The translations under genes were made by a program, and so were the position numbers. A model generated the notes under the pieces. The model was given only the letters and a program-made list of their open reading frames with translations, had not been told where the DNA came from and ran no database searches. From Macrotis lagotis (taxonomy: Eukaryota > Chordata > Mammalia > Peramelemorphia > Peramelidae), in assembly GCF_037893015.1 (NCBI RefSeq), contig NC_133659.1:13173158-13237157 (forward strand): a DNA stretch of 64,000 nucleotides, written 5' to 3'. Below are positions 1-12,553 of the stretch, piece after piece. The stretch's first letter is position 1; each line of letters opens with the position of its first letter.

Positions 1-560
1 GTCTTTTGCCTTCTACTCTCTCAACTGAAAATAATGCTTTTTTTAACTGAGAAAATTGGAGCCATTCACTGTGTCACTCCCCCCCCACCCCCGCCGCCTT
101 CTCTGCATTTCAAAATCCCTTGTCCCCATTGCTTTCTCTTCTTCTTTTCTCTAGGCTATATTAATATGGCCCCTTTTTTCAACAAGACCATTCCCTCCAC
201 ATGGACCCTTTTCATCTTTTCCAGCAAATTGCTCATTTTCCCCTTTCTAGAAAAGGTATATTTGGTCTTCAAATTTTCTCTGGACTCTACCATCCCCTTA
301 AGCTAACATCCTATAGACCTGCTCTATTTCTCAGCCATCTGCATTCATTATTTCCCCCTTTCCTCTACAATTTCTCTATTCTTAACCCTTTATATTCTTC
401 CAACTACATTTATAAACTAAAATTACTTCTTCCAAAGGTGCCAATGATCACTTCAAGGCCAAAGCTAATGTTCTCCTCTGAAATCTTATTTTCTTTGATA
501 TCTATATTGCAACTGACAATGTCACCTCCCTTCCTAGAAACTCATTCCTCTTATTTGTAA
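1..560 (+). mobile_element. decayed LINE reverse-transcriptase fragment (CR1/L2/L3 type)
   Basis: The pyrimidine-rich plus strand aligns by eye with the widespread mammalian LINE segment that encodes the LDLSAAFDTVDH region of the reverse transcriptase. Recognisable parts are the block around 285-320 (ctaccatccccttaagcta) and 437-550 (ccaaaggtgccaatgatcac and onward). It is heavily mutated, with no usable frame. Related pieces lie at 34.4-34.9 kb and 37.2-37.8 kb. Confidence 0.55.
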
Positions 561-848
561 ATTGAAAATATATTGATATCTTTTCTTTTTAAATTCCTTA
601 CATTCCTGGCTATATCCCTGTTCCCATGTTCTCTCAGAAGCCACCACTCATAATAAAAAGGAAAAAAGGAATAAAATTCAACAAAACTAAGCAACATATT
701 TTTCAATATCTATTGCATGAAGTTTGCCACACATGTTGTTTGTAGCTCTGCCCAAGATGTAGCATTTTATATATTTTTATGGATCCCATGGAGTTAAATG
801 TGAAATTATAATTTTGAAGCATTGTTTTGATTCTGTTTGTATTATAGG

Positions 849-888
849 AGATATATATATATAGATATACATATATGTATATATAATT
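849..888. repeat. AT-rich microsatellite
   Basis: Imperfect (TA)n with GATA and CATA interruptions, about 40 bp. Confidence 0.8.
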
Positions 889-1329
889 TTCCTGCTTCAG
901 ATTAATTTACTTTATATTAGTTCATGTTTTCTCATGCTTCTCTGAATTCATCACTTTAATGATTATTGGTGACACAATATTTCATTAAATCATCCATATT
1001 AATTTGATTAGCCATTTCTAAATCAATGAGCTTTGCTTCTAATTCTTTAATTCCATAAAAAAAATCCTGCTATAAATTTGTTTTGTGTTTAGGGGAACTT
1101 CTCTGTCACAGATCTTGGAGTATGATGTGAAAATATCATAAAAATTCACTATGAAATAACATTGATTTGGATCAAAATTTATCTATCATATTTATAGAAG
1201 ATACAAAGCTAGGAAGGATAGCTTGCGTATTGGTTGATAGGATTCAAAAAGATGTCAGATTGAAGAGAATAAGAGCAAATTTAATCATCTCATAAAGGTT
1301 AAGGTTATTAAGAAATATTTTTACACTTG

Positions 1330-1615
1330 ATGTTTGTCCTTCATTTTCAAAGAAGACCATGAGATCAGGGGAGATGCCATGACAGGATCATGAATTAGAT
1401 TTGAGTAAGGGGGTGCTGTGCTAAGTCACCAGTCTATCTTTCTTCTCCAAAGTCATTTGGGCCCAGTAGTCAGATATGAATCAAGATGCCTGGAGATGGC
1501 CTGGATGTGAGACAATTAAGGTTAAGTGACTGGCCTGAGGTCACTAGCAAGTAAGTGGCAAATATCTGAGACTGGCTTCAATCTCCTGTCCTCCTATCCC
1601 CTGGGTCAACACAGG
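1330..1615 (+). mobile_element. dispersed marsupial repeat, family not assigned
   Basis: The sequence begins near ccttcattttcaaagaagac and includes ggagatggcctggatgtgag, then ttaagtgactggcctgaggt. I recognise it as a common interspersed marsupial repeat related to MIR/CORE elements, but cannot name the family safely. It is diverged, so old. Confidence 0.4.
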
Positions 1616-1995
1616 TTCAAGAAGTCAACTGTACAAATAAAAACTAATGGGACATGGCTAATTTATCTGAAAAGGCTATTGGGGTCTTCTTAGTCACCTT
1701 CAGTTTCAATATGTCAACAGTATGTTGTGGCAGGCAAGAAAATTAATGCAACCTAAGAAAATATGTCCAAGAAAATGGAGGCTAATGTTGCTGTCTTCTG
1801 CCTAGTGAGACTACATCAAGAATACTTTGAACAGTTCTAGAAAGGATAATGATAAACCAGAAAATGTTCAGGGGATAGGCATCAAGATGGTGGAGGGGCT
1901 CAAGGTTATGCCATATGGAGATATATTGAAGACTGGGGGAAGAGAAAACTTAAAGGAGACCTGAAGACTAGAAGGATGTAAAGAAGCTTTTATTA

Positions 1996-2115
1996 AAAGT
2001 CTACTATTTAGAGGCAATCAAGAGGTCCTGAGTTCAAATCCAGCCTCAGACACATACTAGCTACCTTGGAAATTACTGATCCCTCCATTGCCTCACAAAA
2101 CAAAAACAACCAAAA
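1996..2115 (+). mobile_element. old divergent copy of the marsupial tRNA-headed SINE
   Basis: A B box-like gagttcaaatccagcctcag is present, followed by a cacatactagctacctt body and A-rich end. The head and middle are strongly diverged or deleted. Confidence 0.5.
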
Positions 2116-2172
2116 ACAAAGAGCCTATTATGAATCAGTTCTGCACTTTGTAGCACTTTAAAAATAATCTCA

Positions 2173-2315
2173 GGGATGTCTAGGTGGCAGTGGATAGAGC
2201 TCCAGTCCTGGAGTCAGGAGTACCCGAGTTCAAATCTGGCCTCATACACTTAATAATTACCTAGCTGTGTGGCCTTGGGCAAGTCACTTAACCCCACTGC
2301 CTTGACAAAAAAAAA
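2173..2315 (+). mobile_element. marsupial tRNA-headed SINE (WSINE/MAR-like)
   Basis: Head gggatgtctaggtggcagtg, B box cgagttcaaatctggcctc, body cttaataattacctagctg, then ggccttgggcaagtcactta and an A tail. Flanked by short direct repeats ending aatctca. This is the dominant young SINE of the window. Confidence 0.9.
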
Positions 2316-3474
2316 TCTCATTTGATTTTCACAGCAACCTGGGGGGGTAGATGCCTCAGGAAAGAACAAATTCCTATCTCTTAGGAGTTTTTCAAGATGT
2401 CAGAGAGGTTTCTTACTCAAGAGATTGACTAAATGACCATCAAGCCCCCTTCAAACTCTAGAATTACTGACTCTGTGGAATGATTAGTATGTATAGTGCA
2501 CGAAGCTCTAAATAGCTGAAGCCACTATTTCACTGTACATTCAAATATACTTGGCAAACAAAAATAAAAAGGGACTTATAGCTATCGTCAAAGTTTTGAG
2601 GGAAGTGGGAGAGGTCAATTCCCGTTCCTTTCCTAGTCAAAATAACTTAATTGCAAGTCTCAGAAATGTTAGCCATGTGTAATCAGAACCCTCTCAATAT
2701 ATTTATCAAACCTATCTTTTGCCAAGCGGAAAAAATTCTTCCATAATGAACAGTGCAACATACTTAACCAAATATCTCTATGTATTAAATCATTGCGATC
2801 ATTCAGAGGTCTTAGGAGGGCTTCCTACCAGTCCAGAAGTCCATGGTGCCATCTTTTATTTAGACTTCTGTGCTCATTTAAAATGTGTAGACAGAACAAG
2901 GATGGGGGTGGGTAGATCTTCTTTAAAAGGTGAGGGCTTTGAGAGTTGACAGCATTCTGTTGAAATGATTCTCCTGTCATCATCAAAGTATTTGGCTGAA
3001 TTAGCCTGCAGACAACAAAGCTACCCCTGCCAGAGTGCTACATCTGGATGTACACCTCAAAGGTTGAGTCCATGATTCTACCAGAAAATGGCCTAAGGTT
3101 GAAAGATCCCCCTTTGCAGAGGCACATTTCATGTTGTTCTCATATGGCCAACCTCAAAACAAGCCAATCTGGATAACAGTAATAATCACATGCTCTTTCC
3201 ACAATCAAATTCTTCTGAAATCATCATGAAACGTTGCTATGATTGAAGGGCAAATATTCAACTATGAAATAAGACAATGTCTTCTAAAAATTGGAAGCTA
3301 TTTCACTGTTGATTTAAAACCATAGAAAACAAAATAGAAAATTATATATCACATGCACACAAACACATGCATCTATCTTCATAGTTAATCATAAAAGAGG
3401 AATGAATCCCAGGTTCTTGTATCTTGTTGGAATTTAGAAGCATGTGTCACTTTTTCCCAAATTATGGATTATAA

Positions 3475-4190
3475 ATAGAGCAATTTGGAACTATGCCCAA
3501 AGAACGATAAAACTTTCCATACCCTTTGATCCAGCAATACTACTAGGTCTGTAGCCCAAAGAGATCACAAAAAAAGGAGAAAGGACCCATATATACAAAA
3601 AAAAAGGATTTCAGTTCTTTTCCAAAGAATTGGAAACTGAGAAACCATTTCCATTGGGAAATGACTGAACAAATTATGGTATATGATTGTAATAGAATAC
3701 TATTTTTCTATAAGAAAGGATGGACAGGTCGATTTCAGGAAAACCTGGAATGATTTCCATGAACTGATGCTGAATGAAGTGAGCAGAACAAGGAGAACAT
3801 TTTACATAATAACATCAACATTGTGTAATGATCACTTATGATAGACTTACTCTTCCCAGCAGTACAGTGATCAAAGAAAATCCTAAAAGATTTGTGATGG
3901 AACATGCCATCCACATTCAGTGATAGAACAATAGAGTCTGAATGTAGACCAAAGCAGACTATTTTCACTTTTTTAAATTGGCTATTTGTTTTTTTCTTCC
4001 TTTTCATCTGACATTTCTTTCACAAACTGACTATTGAGGAAATATATTCAATATGATTGGGTACACATAAGCTATATCAGATTGTTTGCTGCCTTGGGGA
4101 GGGGGAAAGGGGAAGGGAAGCTTTTACAAGAATGAAAACTATTTCTACATGTAATTGAGGAAAACAAAATACTGTTAAGATTTTTTTAAA
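3475..4190 (+). mobile_element. LINE 3' end (marsupial L1-like tail), antisense to the genes
   Basis: Contains the usual landmarks of this element: ctttgatccagcaatactac, aagaattggaaactgagaa, catgaactgatgctgaatga, gtgagcagaacaaggagaac, a T-rich 3' UTR and an A-rich end near 4190. Only the 3' end is present (5' truncated). ORFs inside it are short and broken. Assignment to L1 is by general resemblance. Confidence 0.7.
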
Positions 4191-4894
4191 AAGGATGAAA
4201 AATAAAATATGGACAAGATGCAAATATTTTCAATAAGATACTCAGTAATCACACAGTAATAAAATTTTTAAAAATAGTTATATTCCACTTAGAATGATAT
4301 ACATAAAAAGTAAAATATACATAAGGCAGAAAAGTCAGTTGATTATATCAAATATACTGCATTTTACAGGAATTGATAAAGGTGTCAGTTTTACAGATTT
4401 TATAAACTACGTAGGTCACCCAATTACACAGGCATGTCAATGAAATGAAGAAGCAGCTGGTCTACCCTAACTCAGACCTTCCTCATGATGAACTCATTGT
4501 TTCATTGGAGAAGGGGACAAAGGGATGAAGGAATAACTCAAAAGAGGAAAGGAAACGCAAAAGGAAAAATTGTAGAAAAAAAGAATCCCTGCACAACTCT
4601 GCCCGATGACCCTGATAATAGGGAGATCAAAGATAATGTCAGAAGAAAATGGACCCAAAAGGAAGAATTGTAGTGTATGAGAATCCCTGCTCAATTCTGC
4701 CCAATGACCCTGCTAATAAGGGAGAACAAAAAACCAAAAGAATAGTGATAGCTAGGAAAAGAAAAGAGTCATCCTCTCACACCAGCACTCACCCTAGCCT
4801 GCTTCTCCTCAGCCCAGTGATGATCCTTGGGGACTCTGATCTGTATCCTCAAATCTATTCCTGCCTATGATAGAATGCTCAATGTTCCTAAGTT

Positions 4895-5075
4895 AGAGAT
4901 TATAGACCAATAGCTTGGATGAGGGTTTTGAGGTCATATAGTCTGACATCTTTATTTTATAGATAAGAAAACTGAGGCATAGGGGAAAAGGAATGACTTG
5001 CATAAGGTCCTACAAGAAGTAAATAACAGCTGGTATTAGAACCCAGGTCTAATGACTGACAGAGGAGGAGGAGAG
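4895..5075 (-). mobile_element. MIR/THER-type SINE, antisense copy
   Basis: Carries the reverse-orientation MIR core tttatagataagaaaactga, then aacccaggtctaatgac. Old and diverged. Confidence 0.6.
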
Positions 5076-5129
5076 GTCATTTTCTATTTACTAAGAGTAA
5101 CAATTCAGTATAAAAAAAAATGATCACAA

Positions 5130-5290
5130 AACTTAGAAGTCAAAGGGACCCCAAGAGAAGCATACAGCCTAGCCCTCTGCCTTCAAACTGCTCTGGGAGC
5201 ATTAACCTCATTTTACAGAGAAGCCAACTGAGGTACAAAGAGTTTAAGTTAAACTAGAACCCACAGCTTCCCAATGCAATCCTTTTAAAT
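5130..5290 (-). mobile_element. MIR/THER-type SINE, antisense copy
   Basis: Contains cattttacagagaagccaac with tgaggtacaaagagtttaag, the reverse complement of the MIR head-to-core region. Old copy. Confidence 0.55.
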
Positions 5291-5938
5291 AATTTTGAAG
5301 GGGAAGTCCCACATCTTTGATCTCATCCTGTAAAAGCTCCATGGAATTTTTCTTCTGATGCAAATCTTCAATCTACCTTCAAATTGTTTTTAAGAGAGCA
5401 AGAAATGAAGTGATTTGCACAAGTTCTAGAAGAAGGAGGCCTTGCTCACAACCAAGGCTGACCCATTCTCCACTGTACTCCACTGTCCTTCTAAAGCAGG
5501 GGATGGATCTCAACCTTGGTTGTCATGGATCCCTCCCTCTCTAATTTAGTGAAACCTCAGGACCCTTTCCCAGAATCAAATAAAATATATAGAATTACAA
5601 AGGAAACCAAAGTTTTCTGAGAATAAAGACCTTTTTTTTTCTCATCTAAATTCTCAGATGCCCAGAAATCTCTCCTCAGATACTTGAGGTCACAGGTTGA
5701 GTGCCCCTGCTCTAAAGAATTTGCCACTTCCCTATTTCACAACTGGATAGACAAGGGACTTTAGCAATTCAATTCCTTTCTATGAAATTCATTCTTATCA
5801 ATCACCTACTATGTGGCAAAGGGGTTGTGCCACTCCCTCAGAATGGTGCTCCCAAGTAGCTTCCAACTGTCTTCGGCTCAACCCTAGGCACTGGTGAGCA
5901 ATAAAGGATTATGAAGTTGTCTTAAATAATTTTAAAAA

Positions 5939-5939
<1 letters not shown>

Positions 5940-5981
<42 letters not shown>
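5940..5981. repeat. (CA)21 microsatellite
   Basis: Perfect dinucleotide run of 42 bp about 290 bp downstream of the LEPROT stop. On the transcript strand it reads (TG)n and may lie in the 3' UTR. Confidence 0.97.
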
Positions 5982-5985
<4 letters not shown>

Positions 5986-6266
5986 ACCTAGTTTGGAAAA
6001 TGAGTCGAAACAAAAAGAAGCTAAATATTGTAACTCATAACAAATGAATATAGTGAAAGAATTATCTGCTGATAATAGAACTATTTTGCTTCACATGGCT
6101 GGTATTTTCCCTTAATATAGTGTATTACGCAGATATAAAAATGGTATATGAAAATGTGGGAGGCTGATATGACATCACCCCACATGCTTCTACTGAGAGA
6201 AACTCCTAGAGTACGCGTGATCCAGAACTGAGTCCAAAGCAGCAGACCTCCGACATCCTACTGCTG

Positions 6267-6374
6267 CTACCAACTGAAGTCATCCCCTCTCCCAAATACA
6301 AAGAAGAAGCCTTGAATGGTGAGAAAAATGACCGCGTTGCCCGCCAACACCAGGCCGCAAGCTCCCCATTTGAT
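6267..6374 (-). CDS. LEPROT: LEPROT coding exon 4 (terminal coding exon)
   Basis: The acceptor TTTCAG precedes 6374. The exon begins [13 protein letters not shown], the fourth membrane segment, and ends GRGDDFSW followed by TAG at 6269-6267. The usual family end is FSWEQW, so the protein stops three residues early; the next codons are CAG CAG TAG. The stop is read directly from the sequence. Whether it is species-wide or a sequencing or individual variant cannot be told here. The 3' UTR continues below 6267, and I could not place its end. Confidence 0.95.
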   Translation of the reverse strand: MKWGACGLVLAGNAVIFLTIQGFFFVFGRGDDFSW

Positions 6375-9300
6375 CTGAAATGCAAGAGAGGAAAGACCAT
6401 TACATCAGCCTTGATTTTATTCACAAGCCAATATTTATAAAATCTTTGTAATTTTGACTCATTAAGAACATCAAACAAAATACTGCAGGAGGATGCTAAA
6501 AGGCCTAATAAGGCAATAGGCTGCTGTTAGACTAATTACTGTTGGAATGGTTGCTAATTAAGCCTGATACCAGCCTCAGTGTTTTCCTGATTACACACAT
6601 TTCTGTATTCTACTTTCCCTCCCCCCAAAGAGAAACTAACCCTAACTTAGCACAATGCCACGAAACAATAAATGAGGCCCATCGCCACTTGGTGTGCTCA
6701 GAATCAGGCCAGGAGATTGGTTTTTCAAGAAAACATCATCAACAATAATTATTTGTGAAACACAGGCAAATAGCTTTCTGCTCTCGGAGAGGCTTGGACC
6801 AAGAGAGATGCAGACAGAGAGATGACAGAGCCCTCTAGTGTCCTTTAACTGTTGAGTCGGAATGCAGACCCAAGCTTCCGATTTTCATTTTTTTAAAGGT
6901 TATGGTTTTTTTCTTTCCCGTGGGTTTTTCCCCTTTTCTTCTGATTCTTCTTTTAGGACATGGCTAATAAAGAAATGTGTTCAACCTGATTGTACATGGA
7001 CAATGTACGTGGAACTCAAATTCTTATAAAAATGAATGTTGAAAACGATTTTTTACATGTAACTGGAAAAAAATTTTTAAAAAAGTAAAAATGCTCTGGA
7101 GAATTGGAATTGTGTCCAAAATTTTTCCTAACTGAAGTGAAATAGTGAGATCAGAGGTGAATAATAAAACCAGAGAAGGATGGATCATGGACTAGTGTGA
7201 GCATCACCTTCCCCCTTCTACCTCCAACTCTAAAATTTGGGGTTTTTCCTTTCTGAGACACAGAGACTAATTCTGTTCTGAGTGTCTTATAGAATGTGAT
7301 CAGTGTAGCAAATATGGTTTACTCTAGAAAGGGAGGAAGAGAGAGTTGTGGCCCAGGGTCTGAAAGACCAAGTATGGAAGAGGGATTAGATGTCTCCTCC
7401 CTCATAAGACTCACAGAGAATGGCTTTCTCCTTGGAAAGTTTCAGTGAGGATAACAAGTGGGATTCATTTTGAACATAACAAAGAGCCTCTGAGACTACC
7501 ACACATATCTCCATCTAGTATGTAGGTCTTTATTTGCATCTGGTTCCCTCCTTAGAGTTTGAGTTCTAGAGGAATTAGGTGGTTCCATAAAACCCAGAGC
7601 ACTCTCTTCTTAAACTAAATTGGAAGATAGCCCCAGACACTTCCTGGCTTCTGTCTGATCATCCCATTTTCCATGCTGCTAAATCAAGTCTCCATTGGCC
7701 CCACCTCCCTCAGTCTCCTCTTTCTTAGGATGGGGGACTGGAAGGTAGAATACTAAACTCCTCCCAGTGTCTTCCTTTATAGAAGAGAGGAGCTGGACTC
7801 CTAGATCCCTCCCATCTTCAGCTCGTTCTTGTCTTGGCTTGGCTTGGCTTCAGGTTGCCTCTTCATCAGCTACCCCCAGGCTCTTTCTAATCCCCCACTT
7901 TCCTATTTCCTTAATTAGGCTGTCTTTCCCCCTCTCCATACTGCTAGAAACTCCCTAAGGGCTGGAGTGGTTTTTCTTTTTATTAATTGTATCCCTAGTA
8001 TCTGACACATAATACTTGTTTAATATTTATTGGATTGTGGTGTTGAATTTTTTTCTAGGGAAGGACTGAGTTGATTCTCTGATTCTGTCTTTTCTAAGAT
8101 GAAGATCATTTTGTACAAGATCACTCAATAGTTTATGGTCAAGTCTATGCAAATTTATTTATTAAGAGAGATTGCTTGACTCAGAGTTCCAGAGTTGGGA
8201 GGTTCTTGGTAGATATTAAGTCAAATCCATATCCCTACTACTATAGAGAAGGGGAAAAGAAAAAATAACAAAGGGAAGGCAAGGAAATGGAGCTATTTTG
8301 TAATCATTTTGTTAAATTTTAATATGTGCCTGGGAAGGAAAACCCTGTATGTTAGATCACAGGATCAGAAATTCAGAGCTAGAAGACACCCTCAAAAGCC
8401 CTCAAGCCCCACTCCTTCATTTTAACAGATGAGGAAAATGAGGTTCCAAGTGGTGAAGTTTGGATTCTTTTGAAATTTTTTTTGTTCTTTTTATATTGAA
8501 ATGTATTTATCTACTGATTAAGTTCATAACTAAAAAGAAACTTTTAAAATATGTATTTAAGCCTACAGTCAGCCTCAATGACTTTCTCTCCAAAATGGAG
8601 TTGGTAGAATCAATAGGAGAAGGTTTATAAAAACAGTTTATACCTCTAAGGGAAGCTATGAATGTCATCCAGGGCTTCCATATTGTGGTACAGTGGAATG
8701 GAGATCATATCCACTGTCAGAAGACCTGGGTTCAAACCTTAGCTGTGAGTGATGTTTATTTTCTCTTTGACCAGAAGAAAGTTACTCTTCCTGTTCTAAA
8801 TCTATGATCCTTTGATCTAATACAATCTTTATAAAAATTCAAATAGGAAGGTGGTTATGACTAAGGTCTACAAGATAAAAAGGTAAAAATCAGATAGCAT
8901 TTTGGAAGTGTCTCAAATAATCTAACCATGGCATAAACTATGGATTAATTGGTGGATAGATAAGGAAGGGGGAGAAAGAGAGACTGATGGATGGATGGAT
9001 GGATGAATGGATGGCTATGGATAGACTGTTGGCTAGAGGGATGGATAAATGGATATCACAGATATATAGACAGAGAATTTAAGCTAAAATACAAATGAAA
9101 AGCCTGGAAATGAAGTTTTAACTGACATGGACACAGATGTACAGTTGGAAGATATCTCCAAGACCATTTGGTACAATCTCCAAGACCATTTGGTACAACT
9201 TCCTTGTTTTCCAGGTGAAAATGTGAGGAGTGACTAGATCAAAGTCATACAGGTTTTGTTTGAGATGGCAAAGAACTGGAAATTGAGTGAATGACCTTCA

Positions 9301-12300
9301 ACTGGGGAATGGCTTAGCACACTGTGGTCTGTGTGTGTCAGGGAACACTATTGTTCTATTAGAAACCAGGAGGGATGGGAATCCAGGGAAGCCTGGAAGG
9401 ATTTGCATGAACTGATGCTGAGGGAGATGAGCAGAACCAGAAGAACACTGTCCACCCTAACAGCAACATGGGGGCGATGTTCAACCTTGATGGACTTGCT
9501 CTCTCCATCAGTGCAACAATCAGGGACAACTTGGGGCTGTCTGCAGTGGAGAATACAATCTGTAGCCAGAGAAAGAACTGTGGAGTCTGAACAAAGACAA
9601 AGGACTATTCACTTTAATTTAGGGAAAAAACTGCTCTCTCACTGTCTGATCTTGCTATCTCTTATACTTGTTTCTTCCTTAAGGATAGGATTTCTCTTTC
9701 ATCATACACAATCTGGACCCATGTATACCATGGAAACAATGTAAAGACTGGCTAAATTGCCTTCTGTGGAGGATGGGGGGGAGGGAAGTAAGATTAGGGG
9801 AAAAACTGTAAAACTCAAAATAAATAAAATCTTTAAGTACAAAAAAAAGTCATACAGGTTTAAGTGACAGGATTCCAAGCCAGGTCCCATACTTGAAGGG
9901 GCTCTCCTTATACCAAGCTCCCAACCAATCACAGGCTTGGGCATGACCTCACACATAGCTGGTGACACCACCCAAGGTATCTCTTACCACAGAAACTCTT
10001 GCAAGAATGATGGGAAGTCCAAAGGCAGACACAACAATCCCCGTTGTGAAAAAGTACGCCAGTTCCTGACAGGCACTGCTAGAAGCATCCGAGTCATCTG
10101 TGACTCTCTTGGCAATGAAGTAAGGGATGGGGGAGATCACGTGAAACATCAATACAAATAGAGGCCAGTATACTCTGTCAGGGAAGGCAGAGGAAAAACA
10201 ATAAAAAGTCACCACCGGTGGCATCACAAATCCTCGGCATCTCGTCAGATCAAATGGTGTGGAGGCCGCCCAAGATGAACCCCAGACTTGGGCCTGTTCA
10301 AATTAGCTATTTGCTAAGCTTCCCTTCCTGAGACACAGGCATGGAGAGGAAGCTTTGATCATGGAGAAGGAAAGGCCTCTCTTTCAATCTGGTCTTTTTA
10401 ATCTGTGTCACCTCAGATAGTAATTTAACCTTTATCTTCCTCAGTTTTGTCATCTGTGAAATGAGGATAACAGCCTCCCCCTCCCAGGATTGTTGCGAGA
10501 TAATACATGTATCACGTTTTGCAAATGTTGACGGGCTCTATAAAAATGAAAACATTGCTAAATAATTATCCTAGATGTATGATTGTGTAACTCCCTTACA
10601 ATAAATTCAAGAGGCTGCCTATTTCCCCTAGGACCCAATACAGCCTCCCCTGTCTGGCACGTAGAACCCTTCATGTCCAAGCCTCAGCCTACCTTCCCAG
10701 GCTTCTTTAAGGTTATTTCATCTTGGCTCACTCAACAGTCTAGACCAAGGGTGGGGAACCTTTTTTTTTACCCTTAGGGTCATTTGGATATTTATAGCAT
10801 CATTCACAGGCTATACAAAATTATCACTTTAAAAATAAGCTTGTTATATTTGGTCAAACATTTAATTAATTCACCCCTAAAAACATTCCTGAATTTATTG
10901 TATTTCAAGTTCCACCTGCAGTTGCTATGGCAGTGCAGACCCAAATAATTCGGGGGGCCTTATATGACCAGAGGGGCAGAGGCAAACTAGCCTTCCAGTC
11001 CTTCCTCATACCCTCTCCAACCTCCAGGGTCACCAAGGCTTGGGAGACATTCCTTCCTGGTCTTTGCTTCTTAAAACCCCCTACTTTCCATCAAAGCTTT
11101 TCTCAGGTTCAGAGAGACTATGTGAAATTTTTCCTGATCCCCTCCCATCCCTACAAAAATGACCTTGTGTCTACTTTGTATGGGCTTAGAAGAGTATATG
11201 ATGTCTTCTTTGAAAGCATGTTAACTGTTTCATTTTTGTTTCTGTATCCTCAGGAACTAGGAGAGTGTCTGATATAGTATTAAAACGCAACAAGAATCCA
11301 TTTCTGAGGTTGTGACCTCAACAATAATGGCTTTCAATTCCATTCAATCTAACCATCATTTGTTAAGTAACTTTCTAGAAGGCCCCGTGCTCAATTCTGC
11401 AAAATTATTCCTGCCTTCTGGGAACTTATAGTCTCCTGAAGGCTAAAAAAATATTTAGATTAATGAATACAAAGTAATTCAAATTAGGAAGCTGGTATTA
11501 TCAACTGAGAGAATGAGAAAAGACTTTATGGAAGGGGAGCTCCCCCTAGGAAAAGATGACCACCTGAAATCTCATCATCCAGCACCACTGATTCAGCTGT
11601 GGATATTCAACAACCTTCTCAACTCCCTCAGCTACCTCTGACTGGAGGACTGGAGGGATGAAGCAAGAAATTCCTCCCAAACCTTCCTTGATATTGAAGG
11701 CTCAGACTCTCAGAACTTCCCTGGCCTACACTGCCAGACTGGTGAGTCCGTGTGTCCACCTTCTCACCTGCTGCTGAGAGTGAACCGCCCCCCCCATCAC
11801 CCAACTTCCCAGCTCAGGAACCAAAATCATATCAGTACGACCACTGCTACTAGGAGGGGTTCAACCAAATGTACCTCTAGATTCAGTTCCCATAGAGTCT
11901 TCCCCTACAACAACCTAAGTCCCCTGAGGACAGATTGTATCACTCTTACTACAGTTGTATCTTCAGAAAATAGTGCAGTAAATCCATACTAATGGATTCA
12001 TTCATTCATTTTCACTCATTTTCATTCATTAATTCCTGCTTGCAAAGCCTGCTCTCAAACTCTGAGAGCATGCTACTTTTCTCTGGATAATAAAATACTA
12101 AAAAAACCACTTACCAAACCCATGACATCTTTCATATATGGGGATTATGCTCTGAATTAGATGCCTCAGAGAAGTTTGTTTTAAGGAGCAGTGATGATTT
12201 ATCTTTAGGCATCCAGTTTTCATTAACAGGGATGGAGAGGTGAGGTTACAGCACTTAAGAGAACCATATAGGGTTCCTTGTCTTACAATTATTTGCGATA

Positions 12301-12489
12301 TGACTTCTCCAACTGAGCAGGCTGCCTGGAAGCAGAGAGAAGTGACCTTTCTCCTGTATGAATGCATGCCCATCCATTCATCATGTAAGAGACAGAATTA
12401 AACTTTCCCTTGTACAAAGCTTATAGGTCCTGGATGGGTAAAGTCTCTGTTTCTCTCTCACTTTGTCTCTCTGTCTCTCTGTCACTCTA

Positions 12490-12553
<64 letters not shown>

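Larger units (their letters stand above)
1..6266. other. LEPROT 3' flank and expected LEPR intron
   Basis: No convincing coding exon was found. The first part of the LEPROT 3' UTR must lie just below 6267, but no clear minus-strand AATAAA was found nearby. Contents: a decayed CR1/L2-type LINE piece (about 1-560), an AT microsatellite (849-888), a dispersed marsupial repeat (about 1330-1615), SINE copies (about 1996-2115 and 2173-2315), a LINE tail (about 3475-4190), two antisense MIR-type copies (4895-5075, 5130-5290) and a CA microsatellite (5940-5981). In the known gene arrangement LEPR transcription crosses this region. Confidence 0.6.
6375..9987 (-). other. LEPROT: LEPROT intron 3
   Basis: GT-AG intron between exons 3 and 4. 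It holds a LINE tail fragment (about 6850-7090), an L2 3' end (7890-8035), an antisense MIR (8340-8460), a GGAT microsatellite (8986-9012), a 23-bp tandem duplication at about 9157-9200 and a larger LINE 3' end (9245-9850). Nothing else recognised. Confidence 0.9.

Noticed and set aside
1-6266. LEPR coding exons
   Set aside because: Searched the minus strand for cytokine-receptor motifs; none found. The coding exons of LEPR are expected far beyond position 1.
9157-9200. 23-bp tandem duplication (tctccaagaccatttggtac)
   Set aside because: Real but trivial local duplication in an intron; no further structure.
9331-9744. 137-codon open frame
   Set aside because: Lies entirely in a LINE 3' end and reads through non-coding tail sequence; the homologous copy at 36.4-37.1 kb does not preserve it as a gene.
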